Shown piece after piece: positions 1 through 6,310 of a stretch of DNA of 6,310 nt. A program made the position numbers and the translations under genes. The stretch covers positions 1 through 6,310 of the forward strand of contig CAITIF010000125.1 of assembly GCA_903892365.1 (NCBI GenBank), given 5' to 3'. The notes below the pieces were generated by a model. The model was not told where the DNA came from and made no database searches. It worked only from the letters and a program-made list of their open reading frames with translations. This stretch comes from an uncultured Pirellula sp. GTDB lineage: Bacteria; Planctomycetota; Planctomycetia; Pirellulales; Pirellulaceae. How positions within the stretch are numbered: the stretch's first letter is position 1; each line of letters opens with the position of its first letter.

Positions 1-1124
1 AGCTATCCATCCAAACCAATCCAAGCAATGTTGCTAGCATCACTCTTTATCGAGCCAATGCGATGCAACAAAGCAAAGTGGCGGAAGCCATCGAATTTCT
101 TAAATCGATGGTAGAGCAACACCCTGAAAATGAATTGCTCGCATGCTCCACAGCAGAACTCATGGCAATCACTCCTGAAAGCATCCCGGATGCGATCAAG
201 CTGTTGACGGACAAGCTGAGCATGATGCCTAACTCCGTCGAAATGCTCAAGTCTCGCGCCAAAATTTACTCCGTCAATAAAGAAGCCGAGCTTGCCAAAG
301 CGGATATGGACAAGGTGGTCGAACTGGCATCCGCGGATATTGAAGGACTGCTTCTACGAGCTCAAGTGCTTCTGGATGATGACAAACTGGACGAAGCTCG
401 AAGGGATGTGGACGCCGCCTACGATCTGGACAACAACCGCGTTGGAACCATTTTGTTACGCGCAGCCATCGCTTCGGCTCAAAAGCGATATGGCGATGCG
501 ATCAGCGATTACCAGTTGATCCTGAAGAACACGCCTAAAGGGCAAGAGAAAAATCCAAGGTTGCTGATGCAGTTGGCGTTGCTTTATTCACAAGACAATC
601 GGCCTACGCAAGCCATCAAGATTTTTGATCAAGTGATCAAAACAAATCAAGATTATTGGGAAGCTTATCGCTTGCGAGGCGACACACGACTAGGGCTTGG
701 CGATCATGAAAACGCGATCAAAGACTTTGAATCGGCTCTTGAATTGGCCCCCGAAGCCGAACAAGATCGCTCGGGCATCTTGAACAATCTGTCCTGGGTT
801 CTTTCGACAACACCGAACGATGCTATTCGCGATGGCAAACGAGCGCTCGAATACGCAATCGAGGCGTGTAAGCTAACCGATTACAAGGCCCCGCACATTT
901 TGAGTACTTTAGCTGCGGCTCATGCGGAAGTAGGCGAGTTTGACCAAGCGGTGGAATGGTCCCAAAAAGGTGTAGAACTTGCTCGCGAAACCAACGCGGC
1001 ACAATTGGAACAGCTTGAAAATGAACTAAAAAGCTACCAAGAGAAAAAACCATGGCGAGAAAAGACAGAAACCAAAGAAAACAAAGCGCCGATAGGGCTG
1101 GGAAACACAGGCGTCGATTCCTAG
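1..1124 (+). CDS. TPR-repeat protein, C-terminal part (5' end outside the window)
   Basis: The reading frame is open from base 3, so the gene begins upstream. The ATG at 63 is an internal Met, because the codons before it continue the same helical pattern. At least 373 residues are visible, almost all of them helix-turn-helix tetratricopeptide repeats. The clearest copy is at about 654-755 (motif AYRLRGDTRLGLGDHENAIK, then an A-L-x-L-A-P end). The stretch at about 777-986 (NNLSWVLSTTPNDAIRDG, later LAAAHAEVGEFDQAVEW) is the C-terminal TPR module common in planctomycete proteins. After it comes a charged, Lys/Glu-rich, probably disordered tail of about 27 residues. I see no membrane segment or catalytic motif. 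TPR arrays bind other proteins, and in planctomycetes they are often fused behind a protease, kinase or other N-terminal domain, which here would lie outside the window. The partner and function are unknown. The gene converges on the dnaA-like gene. Confidence 0.88.
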   Translation, partial: LSIQTNPSNVASITLYRANAMQQSKVAEAIEFLKSMVEQHPENELLACSTAELMAITPESIPDAIKLLTDKLSMMPNSVEMLKSRAKIYSVNKEAELAKADMDKVVELASADIEGLLLRAQVLLDDDKLDEARRDVDAAYDLDNNRVGTILLRAAIASAQKRYGDAISDYQLILKNTPKGQEKNPRLLMQLALLYSQDNRPTQAIKIFDQVIKTNQDYWEAYRLRGDTRLGLGDHENAIKDFESALELAPEAEQDRSGILNNLSWVLSTTPNDAIRDGKRALEYAIEACKLTDYKAPHILSTLAAAHAEVGEFDQAVEWSQKGVELARETNAAQLEQLENELKSYQEKKPWREKTETKENKAPIGLGNTGVDS

Positions 1125-1171
1125 ACAAGCATATCACACAGATATCAAACTTCGATGCCTGTCGCCGGGGG

Positions 1172-1210
1172 TAGGCCGTAACAAGTCACTTTGGACGCTG
1201 TTACGGCTTG
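1172..1210. terminator. Hairpin between convergent genes, probable shared transcript end
   Basis: GCCGTAACA at 1175-1183 is matched exactly by TGTTACGGC at 1199-1207, giving a 9-bp stem with a 15-nt loop. In the plus-strand RNA the stem can be extended by three more pairs (two of them G-U) to 1172 and 1210. It lies 50 bp after the TPR stop and 23 bp after the dnaA-like stop on the other strand, where a bidirectional terminator is expected. Neither side has a U-tract, so it is not a textbook intrinsic terminator. It may instead protect 3' ends or act together with Rho. The rest of the 106-bp gap shows nothing else clear. Confidence 0.5.
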
Positions 1211-1230
1211 GCATGCTCCGGAACGGATTA

Positions 1231-2325
1231 TTACTTCTTAAATCGTTGTTTAACACGATCGACCACGCGCAACAGTTCAAGATCCGAAGCCAGATCTTCT
1301 TCGGTTTTCTTACACGCATGCATCACGGTGGTATGATCGCGGCCTCCAAAGTACTTCCCGATGTTTTGGTAGGATTCGTCTGTCAACTGGCGCATCAAAA
1401 ACATTGCAAGACCGCGAGCTCGGACGACGCTAGACTTTCGCCCCGGACCACGTAAGAGCTCCATTGCTAATTGCATTTCTCTCCCCACCACTTTCGCAAT
1501 ATCCGATAGAGTTGGGGCTTTGGCGATTTGCGAGTCCAAGAGACTGTCAATCATGCGTTTCGATTCGTTTGGCGTTCGATCCGGTGCGATCCGATTATGG
1601 TGCGACCAACGGATCAAGATTCCTCGCAATTGCATCGCGGACATGTTATCGTGTGATTGAGCCCCAATTGCATCGAGCTCCTCGTCACCGATCGCGATTT
1701 GCGAGCTAGCCGCCAATCGCTTGAGAATCTCTTTTCTGCTCGCAAGAGTTGGATATGCAACTGGAATACCAAAGCCTCCATTCAACCGGCTCGTCAAAGC
1801 AGACCTCAGGTTGGGCACCAACGATGGCAGTTCGGGCGAGGTTACGATGATGGCTCGTCCATCGTTGATCAATTGATCGATGGTCGAAATCATTTCTTCT
1901 TGAGCCGCTGGTTTCGTCGCCAGCTCTTGAATATTGTCGACCAGCAAACAGTCGCATTCGCGGTGAAGCTGCCGAAACCGATCCATGTCATCGGCCTCAA
2001 TAGCACGCGTGAACGCCCTGGAAAAATCGGCTCCACTGGTCAAAGTCAAATTGCGATCGGTGGTTTCATTCATCCAGCGCGCGGCAAGCGTCAATGCAAC
2101 AGCCGTTTTACCCGCCCCGCTCGGCCCATACAAAAAAACGGGCGAGCGACTCGCTAGCTCCGACACCCCGACTGGGGACAGGGACTCGACAGTCCATTGG
2201 TTTTCCGGCCCTGCTACGAAGACGTCCAAAAGTGGCATGGCTCCGATGAGCGTAGCGAAGGACCCTTTGCGCATCCGAGGTTGTTGGAGCGTAAGATACG
2301 CGATCGAGTTGCTTTGCGAATTCAT
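1231..2325 (-). CDS. dnaA: DnaA-family AAA+ protein lacking domain I (domains III+IV only)
   Basis: This 364-aa protein is related to the replication initiator DnaA, which is usually about 450 aa. It lacks N-terminal domain I (self-assembly and helicase loading) and the linker. The AAA+ domain begins with FVAGPENQ (36-43), then Walker A GPSGAGKT (67-74), a DnaA-type insertion (about 95-125), Walker B LLVDNIQEL (127-135), sensor 1 VTSP (161-164) and box VII with arginine finger R180. Domain IV is excellent: R302/R304, the helix LAMFLMRQLTDES (306-318) and the signature GGRDHTTVMHAC (327-338), which reads DnaA boxes. The second Walker B acid is Asn131, the sensor 1 Asp position is Pro164, and Met231 sits where the sensor 2 Arg is expected. 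The start at 2325 was chosen because the frame's earlier Met (2490) would overlap secA by about 110 bp with sequence unlike DnaA. No Shine-Dalgarno is visible. It is probably cotranscribed with the SecA-like gene upstream. It could be the main initiator of this lineage or a paralogue; the family call is firm, the role is not. Confidence 0.9.
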   Translation of the reverse strand: MNSQSNSIAYLTLQQPRMRKGSFATLIGAMPLLDVFVAGPENQWTVESLSPVGVSELASRSPVFLYGPSGAGKTAVALTLAARWMNETTDRNLTLTSGADFSRAFTRAIEADDMDRFRQLHRECDCLLVDNIQELATKPAAQEEMISTIDQLINDGRAIIVTSPELPSLVPNLRSALTSRLNGGFGIPVAYPTLASRKEILKRLAASSQIAIGDEELDAIGAQSHDNMSAMQLRGILIRWSHHNRIAPDRTPNESKRMIDSLLDSQIAKAPTLSDIAKVVGREMQLAMELLRGPGRKSSVVRARGLAMFLMRQLTDESYQNIGKYFGGRDHTTVMHACKKTEEDLASDLELLRVVDRVKQRFKK

Positions 2326-2355
2326 CAGTGATTCAAACGTTAGAACGGAAGCGAA

Positions 2356-2376
2356 CGCGGAGCAAACGACTCCGCG
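2356..2376 (-). promoter_or_regulatory. Intercistronic hairpin between secA-like and dnaA-like genes
   Basis: CGCGGAG at 2356-2362 pairs perfectly with CTCCGCG at 2370-2376 around a 7-nt loop, a G+C-rich 7-bp stem. It starts 4 nt after the secA-like stop codon and ends 30 nt before the dnaA-like start. On the minus strand it is followed by TTCGCTTCCGTTC, which is pyrimidine-rich but not a U-run. It could attenuate transcription, be an RNA-processing or 3'-end stability element, or hold a dnaA promoter downstream of it. Which one cannot be told from sequence. Confidence 0.45.
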
Positions 2377-2380
2377 AACG

Positions 2381-4600
2381 CTATTCTGCGGTATCAAGAT
2401 ATGGATCTTGCCCCATCTCCCGTTGAATCTTAGTCCGTTCCTTCTCGTGGTGTAGCAACGCCATACGATCTCGAAAGTGTTTCTTTTCAACTTTTCGCTG
2501 AGCGAGCTTAAACAACCCTGCTTTTCCGGCCAAGGACCCTCCCTGGGACCCTAAATCCTTGTATTTTTCCGCAGCTTTTGTGCCGAAACCATTCCGTAGG
2601 ATTTCGTCGTCCATGGAAAGATATTGCCGGTAGGTGCCGGGATCACCCTGTCGTCCGCAACGTCCAATCAGCTGCCTGTCGATCCGAGCCGCATCGTGGA
2701 GCTCGGTACAAATAACCATCATGCCTCCCAATTCTCGAATCGCATTCTCAAGCTTAATGTCCGTTCCCCGGCCAGCCATATTCGTCGCAACGGTAATCTG
2801 CGAATGCCGGCCAGCGTTGGCAACGATCTCCGCCTCCCGTTCAATCTCGTGCGCATTCAACACATGAACTTGCATCCCTTCCTGACGCAACATGTTGGCC
2901 AAGATGGAAGACTTATCAATCGATCGAGTTCCAATAAGAACCGGACGCCCCTTGGCATGAACTTCCTTCACTTCCTTCACAATCGCCTTGAACTTTTCTG
3001 TCATGTCATGGTGCACAGAGTCCGTCAGCCGCTGTCTCTTCGGTGGACGATTGGTTGGAACTTGAACCACTGGGGTTTTGTAGATACGGCGGAGCTCCCC
3101 TGCGCTGGTTGCTGCTGTACCCGTCATTCCTGCCAAGTGTTTGTATCTCAAAAACAAATCTTGGACGGTAATACGAGCAGCTTGCCCAGTTGGTACGGTG
3201 ACCTCAATCTTTTCTTTTGCTTCGATGGCTTGGTGGATACCATCACGCCACTTCCGTCCCTCTGCCAAACGTCCCGTGAATTCGTCGACGATCACAATCT
3301 CGTCCTCTCGCACCACATACTGACGGTCCAGATGAAAGTCGCGATGAACTTTGATCGCTCGCTCAATGTACTCATAGAGATCGACTAAAGCCGCGAGACG
3401 AATCGCTTCGTCCCGGGGCAACGATCGGACATACTGCCGCCCCTTAGCATTGAGCTCAATCTTGCGATTGTCTTCTTCGATCGTGAAGTGCTCTTTCAAG
3501 ACAAAAAGCGGCGCATGCTCGGCGGCCCACTTGAAGGTCGCAATCACGATGTCGCGGGATTCATCCCCCAACGATCCAATGATCAGCGGCGTTCGAGCCT
3601 CATCAATCAAGATACTATCCGCTTCATCAACCAAGCAAAAATGCATACCGCGTTGGACAGGTTGGTCGCCACTGGACGCCCATCGTTCCTGCGATCCACT
3701 TCCCAAGAAATCATCTACCGCTCGCCCCTGAGCACGCATCAACAATCGATCGCGCAAAAAGTCGAATCCAAACTCCTTCGCGGTCCCATAGGTGACGTCG
3801 GCGGCATAGGCTTTGCGTCGTTGATCTTGATCGTGATCAGTAAGAACCTTTCCGATGCGAATCCCAAGTGTGTCGAACAAAGGTTTCATCCAGTCGGCAT
3901 CCCGCTCAGCTAAGTAGTCATTGACCGTCGCTAAGTGAGCCCCCTTGCCAGAAAGGGCATGAAGGGCCAATGGCAAAGTTGCCGTAAGAGTCTTGCCTTC
4001 GCCCGTTTGCATCTCTGCAATGCATCCGTGGAACAAGCAAATGCCCCCGAGTATCTGCACATCATAATGCCGCATGTTAAGGGCACGTCGAGCCGCCTCG
4101 CGAATCAACGAGTACATCTCGGGCACGAGCGAGGACAACGGCTCGCCACTTTTCGCCCTGTAGATCAATGACAGAGCTTCTTTGCGAATCTGAGGTTCGG
4201 TCAGCTCCCGACGATTGCTTTCCCATGCGTTGACAGCCCGAGTTTGCTCCAGCCATTGGCTTACTTTGTAACGTGCAATACCAGGCAACGCCCATCCTGC
4301 AGAAACGTGAGGGCGATAAGGCAAATGAAGCTTGCGTTCATCCCCCGATGCGATCTCTTTCTCTTTGGCAACTTTGATACCCATTTCAGGGCTGCTTTTG
4401 AGGCCAGCCGCGTCGTCCAATGGCGTAGCACTGGACGAGGACAAGTTTGGCGACGGCAAGTTTGGCGACATAGTTGGCTCGCTGGTTGTTTTGGCTTTCG
4501 ACATAAACTGCGTCGGGGTGATAGCGCTTGAACTGGTATCCGTGATTGTAAGCTTAACCCAGATTTTCGTCTTGGGTTTTCCAAAGTCCAGTGCCAGCAT
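2381..4600 (-). CDS. secA: Short SecA-type translocase ATPase with truncated C-terminus
   Basis: SecA is the cytosolic ATPase that pushes preproteins through SecYEG. This 739-aa protein has the full motor. NBD1 has VQILGG (181-186), Walker A TGEGKT (199-204), VNDYLAERD (226-234), YGTAKEFGFDFLRD (271-284) and Walker B DEAD (325-328) followed by DEARTPLII. The preprotein cross-linking domain spans about 345-480 and includes IVDEFTGR (437-444). NBD2 has GMTGTA (491-496), VPTNRPP, GTRSIDKS, ATNMAGRGTDI (605-615) and the arginine-finger motif GRCGRQGDPG (646-655). Only about 70 residues follow. They match the start of the long scaffold helix (AQRKVE...F..R..LL) and stop where a full SecA (800-900+ aa) continues for about 200 more, so the two-helix finger, helical wing and zinc tail are missing. 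The first ~95 residues are a Ser/Pro/Thr-rich extension not found in ordinary SecA. Start 4600 is the longest option; Met at 4504, 4474 or 4384 is also possible, and none has a Shine-Dalgarno. It is transcribed divergently from the BBP7 gene and precedes dnaA. It may be an accessory SecA. Confidence 0.93.
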   Translation of the reverse strand: MLALDFGKPKTKIWVKLTITDTSSSAITPTQFMSKAKTTSEPTMSPNLPSPNLSSSSATPLDDAAGLKSSPEMGIKVAKEKEIASGDERKLHLPYRPHVSAGWALPGIARYKVSQWLEQTRAVNAWESNRRELTEPQIRKEALSLIYRAKSGEPLSSLVPEMYSLIREAARRALNMRHYDVQILGGICLFHGCIAEMQTGEGKTLTATLPLALHALSGKGAHLATVNDYLAERDADWMKPLFDTLGIRIGKVLTDHDQDQRRKAYAADVTYGTAKEFGFDFLRDRLLMRAQGRAVDDFLGSGSQERWASSGDQPVQRGMHFCLVDEADSILIDEARTPLIIGSLGDESRDIVIATFKWAAEHAPLFVLKEHFTIEEDNRKIELNAKGRQYVRSLPRDEAIRLAALVDLYEYIERAIKVHRDFHLDRQYVVREDEIVIVDEFTGRLAEGRKWRDGIHQAIEAKEKIEVTVPTGQAARITVQDLFLRYKHLAGMTGTAATSAGELRRIYKTPVVQVPTNRPPKRQRLTDSVHHDMTEKFKAIVKEVKEVHAKGRPVLIGTRSIDKSSILANMLRQEGMQVHVLNAHEIEREAEIVANAGRHSQITVATNMAGRGTDIKLENAIRELGGMMVICTELHDAARIDRQLIGRCGRQGDPGTYRQYLSMDDEILRNGFGTKAAEKYKDLGSQGGSLAGKAGLFKLAQRKVEKKHFRDRMALLHHEKERTKIQREMGQDPYLDTAE
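4439..4469 (-). repeat. 15-bp tandem duplication in the secA-like N-terminal extension
   Basis: On the plus strand GACAAGTTTGGCGAC (4440-4454) is followed directly by GGCAAGTTTGGCGAC (4455-4469), with one mismatch. On the coding strand it encodes SPNLP-SPNLS, residues 45-54, within the Ser/Pro-rich leader. The unit is a multiple of three, so copy number can change without a frameshift, which fits a disordered linker. Confidence 0.7.
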
Positions 4601-4763
4601 TCACAGAAGGGATCGTTACTCTGGCAAGGCATTCCGGCTCAGGGAGGTTAGGCAAAATACGTTGACTGTTCCTGTAGTTCCTCTTTGTCCGAATTTTCTC
4701 CCAATTCCTGCCGATCCAATTGTGCGAACGGTACGCAAGCCCACGCTTAGCGAGAAAGAAATT
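4601..4763. promoter_or_regulatory. Divergent promoter region between secA-like and BBP7 genes
   Basis: This 163-bp gap is the only space between two divergent starts, so promoters for both are expected here. A possible plus-strand -35 box is TTGACT at 4662-4667, but the hexamer about 17 bp downstream (TTTGTC) is a poor -10. On the minus strand TATTTT (complement of 4655-4660) could be a -10 without a good -35. CCAATT occurs twice, at 4701-4706 and 4716-4721. GAGAAAG at 4752-4758 is a weak ribosome-binding candidate for the BBP7 start. The region assignment rests on gene layout; the individual boxes are weak. Confidence 0.4.
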
Positions 4764-6188
4764 ATGAGAATCGAACGAAAAACACTGACCCTCATCATCG
4801 CCTCTTTGTGCGGAGCTGGTAGCTCTGCAATCGCTTTGGGGCAAGATCCTACACTTACTTCTCCTGCTTCGAGCGTTGGCCGAATTGGGGACAGTGGACT
4901 TGCGGGACGTGCTCCTCAAGCCGACGTCCCCTCCGATTCGCGACCTGCGGCTCTTCAAGCAACCGGAGTTGCGACCGACGCGGGGCTCGCCCCGAACGGA
5001 ACCGGAACCTTCTACAATCCAACAATGCACGAAGCTAGCTATGGTCAGCCAAGCTTCACGCAAACCAACTACTCCGTAGGTAGCATGGATTCAGGAAGTT
5101 ACGGAACTTCTTCTTGCAACACGGGCGTTTGTGGCACATCCTCGTCCAGCGGCTGGCTGGAGACCGAAAGCATCCTTTGGTGGGGCAAGGGAATTCAAGG
5201 CATCCCCTTAGCTGTTGGCGGCAACTCGCCTCAAGCAACTCCGACTAACGTCTTGGCTGGCGGAATTGATCAGCCAACCGGAACGAACATGCAGGTTGGC
5301 ATGCGATTGAATACCGGGATTTGGTTGGACGATTGCGAGAATTTTGGATTAGGCGGTCGAGTCTGGGGAATTTTCTCCGACGGAACCACCAACACCTACA
5401 CCAACGGCGGAAACTCGACTGCAGTTCCTTTCTTTAACACCGCTTTCGGAGCTCCTGCCCTGCTGAACGTCAATGAAGCTGGGGCAAACCCTGGCGATGG
5501 TGCCAACACAGGAACGATTCAAGTCCGAAGCGATTTGGATTTGATCGCATCGGAGCTCTACGCTCGGTCGCTGCTGGCGAAATCAGGTAACAGCCGAGTG
5601 GATTTGCTAACGGGATATACCTTCTTGAGGTTAGATAATGAGCTGGGACTCCGCACTCAAATCATCGACGGTCTTAACACGAATATCATTCAGAACGGTA
5701 CGGTTAGCACACTTCAAGACAACTTCAGCACCAAGAACCAGTTTCACGGTGGCCACATTGGCTTAAGCCAAGAGCTGAAAAAAGGTCGCTTCACATTCTC
5801 GGCCTTGGGCAAAGTAGCTATCGGTAACATGCAGCAGACGACTAACGTAAATGGTAATTTTGCGATTACCAATACACCAGTTCCTGCCAACGGCGACCGA
5901 GGCCTCTTCGCTCAGAGTAGCAATAGTGTGACGTTGAAACGAAATCAATTCACCTTCTTGCCAGAAGCGGGCGCAAAGATCAAGTACCAACTGGGACGGG
6001 CGGAATTTGGAGTTGGCTACACGATGCTCTTGCTTCCAAGTGTTGCGATGGCAGCAAGCCAAATGGATCAGAACATCGACTTTAACGGTGCGATCAACAA
6101 TCTACCGATCCTATCACCTGCTCCCAAGTTCACGTCGGAGGCCTTCTTCCTCCACGGAATCGATCTAGGACTAACCTTCCAGTTCTAG
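4764..6188 (+). CDS. BBP7 family outer-membrane beta-barrel protein
   Basis: This 474-aa exported protein has a clear Sec signal peptide: R2, R5 and K6, then the hydrophobic core LTLIIASLCGAGSSAIA, with cleavage likely after A24 or G26. C16 is not in a lipobox, so it is not a lipoprotein. Residues 28-130 are a low-complexity Ser/Gly/Ala/Thr linker with a Cys pair (118, 123). The BBP7 barrel runs from WLETESILWWG (131-141) to the C-terminal Phe. Landmarks are SDLDLIASELYAR (256-268), VDLLTGYTFLRL (279-290), NQFHGGHIGL (325-334), FLPEAGAKIKYQL (398-410), FGVGYTMLL (415-423) and HGIDLGLTFQF (464-474). The terminal aromatic residue suits recognition by the BAM assembly machine. The frame is open upstream to 4332, but that part is antisense to secA; the signal peptide fixes the start at 4764. 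BBP7 proteins are numerous in planctomycete genomes and their function is largely undefined. The gene ends at a strong terminator, so it is probably a single-gene unit. Confidence 0.9.
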   Translation: MRIERKTLTLIIASLCGAGSSAIALGQDPTLTSPASSVGRIGDSGLAGRAPQADVPSDSRPAALQATGVATDAGLAPNGTGTFYNPTMHEASYGQPSFTQTNYSVGSMDSGSYGTSSCNTGVCGTSSSSGWLETESILWWGKGIQGIPLAVGGNSPQATPTNVLAGGIDQPTGTNMQVGMRLNTGIWLDDCENFGLGGRVWGIFSDGTTNTYTNGGNSTAVPFFNTAFGAPALLNVNEAGANPGDGANTGTIQVRSDLDLIASELYARSLLAKSGNSRVDLLTGYTFLRLDNELGLRTQIIDGLNTNIIQNGTVSTLQDNFSTKNQFHGGHIGLSQELKKGRFTFSALGKVAIGNMQQTTNVNGNFAITNTPVPANGDRGLFAQSSNSVTLKRNQFTFLPEAGAKIKYQLGRAEFGVGYTMLLLPSVAMAASQMDQNIDFNGAINNLPILSPAPKFTSEAFFLHGIDLGLTFQF

Positions 6189-6219
6189 ACCACGAAATCA
6201 GAACATTCCCGCGAATGGC

Positions 6220-6246
6220 CGTTCATCCCCGCTAAGGGGATGAACG
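6220..6246 (+). terminator. Strong stem-loop terminator after the BBP7 gene
   Basis: CGTTCATCCCC at 6220-6230 pairs perfectly with GGGGATGAACG at 6236-6246, an 11-bp stem with the 5-nt loop GCTAA, 31 nt after the stop codon. A short T-rich run (TTGTTTT, 6260-6266) follows only after about 13 bases, so it is a good hairpin but not an ideal intrinsic terminator. Bases 6247-6310 contain no gene start, tRNA or other signal that I can support. Confidence 0.75.
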
Positions 6247-6310
6247 CGTTTCAAGAATGGTTGTTTTAGCGCCGCGGTTCGCCCCGTCGAAAGCAAGAAA
6301 AGAGAAATAC

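Noticed and set aside
1231..2380. Origin of replication next to the dnaA-like gene
   Set aside because: By eye I found no TTATCCACA-type DnaA boxes in clusters and no A+T-rich unwinding stretch in the gaps. The gaps are short, so no origin can be supported here.
2326..2440. Frameshift explaining the short SecA C-terminus
   Set aside because: The sequence after the stop in the other minus-strand frames does not read as scaffold or wing domain, and the dnaA-like gene follows almost at once.
2326..2490. Longer start for the dnaA-like gene at 2490
   Set aside because: It would overlap secA by about 110 bp, and the added 55 residues do not resemble DnaA domain I or II. The Met at 2325 fits the gap.
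2624..3388. 254-codon plus-strand frame inside the secA-like gene
   Set aside because: It is antisense to the conserved SecA motor domain and its translation has no recognisable domain; an antisense shadow.
4662..4690. Sigma-70 promoter for the BBP7 gene (TTGACT)
   Set aside because: The -35 box is good, but no acceptable -10 lies at 16-18 bp, so it is mentioned only as a candidate within the divergent region.
4332..4763. Longer start for the BBP7 gene at 4332
   Set aside because: The extra 144 codons are antisense to the secA-like start and would bury the signal peptide, which begins exactly at 4764.
6262..6310. Possible tRNA fragment (GGTTCGCCCC resembles a T-arm)
   Set aside because: There is no matching acceptor or anticodon arm within reach, and the match is only a few bases.

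Overview
The window looks like chromosomal DNA of a planctomycete, probably of the Pirellulales (Rhodopirellula/Blastopirellula type). Three things suggest this: a BBP7-type outer-membrane beta-barrel protein (a family I know mainly from Planctomycetota), a TPR protein ending in a C-terminal module typical of planctomycete TPR proteins, and starts without clear Shine-Dalgarno sequences. Base composition looks close to 50% G+C throughout, and I see no insertion sequence, phage gene, CRISPR array, tRNA or rRNA.

Layout, left to right. (1) Bases 1-1124, plus strand: the 3' part of a TPR-repeat protein that runs in from outside the window. (2) Bases 1125-1230: a convergent gap holding a 9-bp-stem hairpin, a likely shared transcript end. 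(3) Bases 2325 down to 1231, minus strand: a short DnaA-family protein of 364 aa with AAA+ domain III and DNA-binding domain IV but no domain I/II. Its DNA-binding signature is intact, but several nucleotide-handling residues are replaced. (4) Bases 4600 down to 2381, minus strand: a short SecA-type ATPase of 739 aa. Its motor core is complete, but the protein stops inside the long helix of the helical scaffold domain, so the two-helix finger, helical wing and zinc tail are absent. (5) Bases 4601-4763: a divergent promoter region. (6) Bases 4764-6188, plus strand: a secreted 474-aa BBP7 outer-membrane protein, followed by a strong 11-bp-stem terminator hairpin at 6220-6246. The last ~60 bases hold nothing I can name.

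The SecA-like and DnaA-like genes lie in the same direction, 55 bp apart, with a perfect 7-bp hairpin in the gap, so they are probably one transcription unit (secA-like first). Both are reduced versions of essential housekeeping ATPases, and their pairing is the most interesting part of the window. Either they are this lineage's ordinary copies, or they are paralogues with altered roles. The BBP7 protein has a Sec-type signal peptide and would be Sec cargo, but a functional link to the neighbouring short SecA is only inference.
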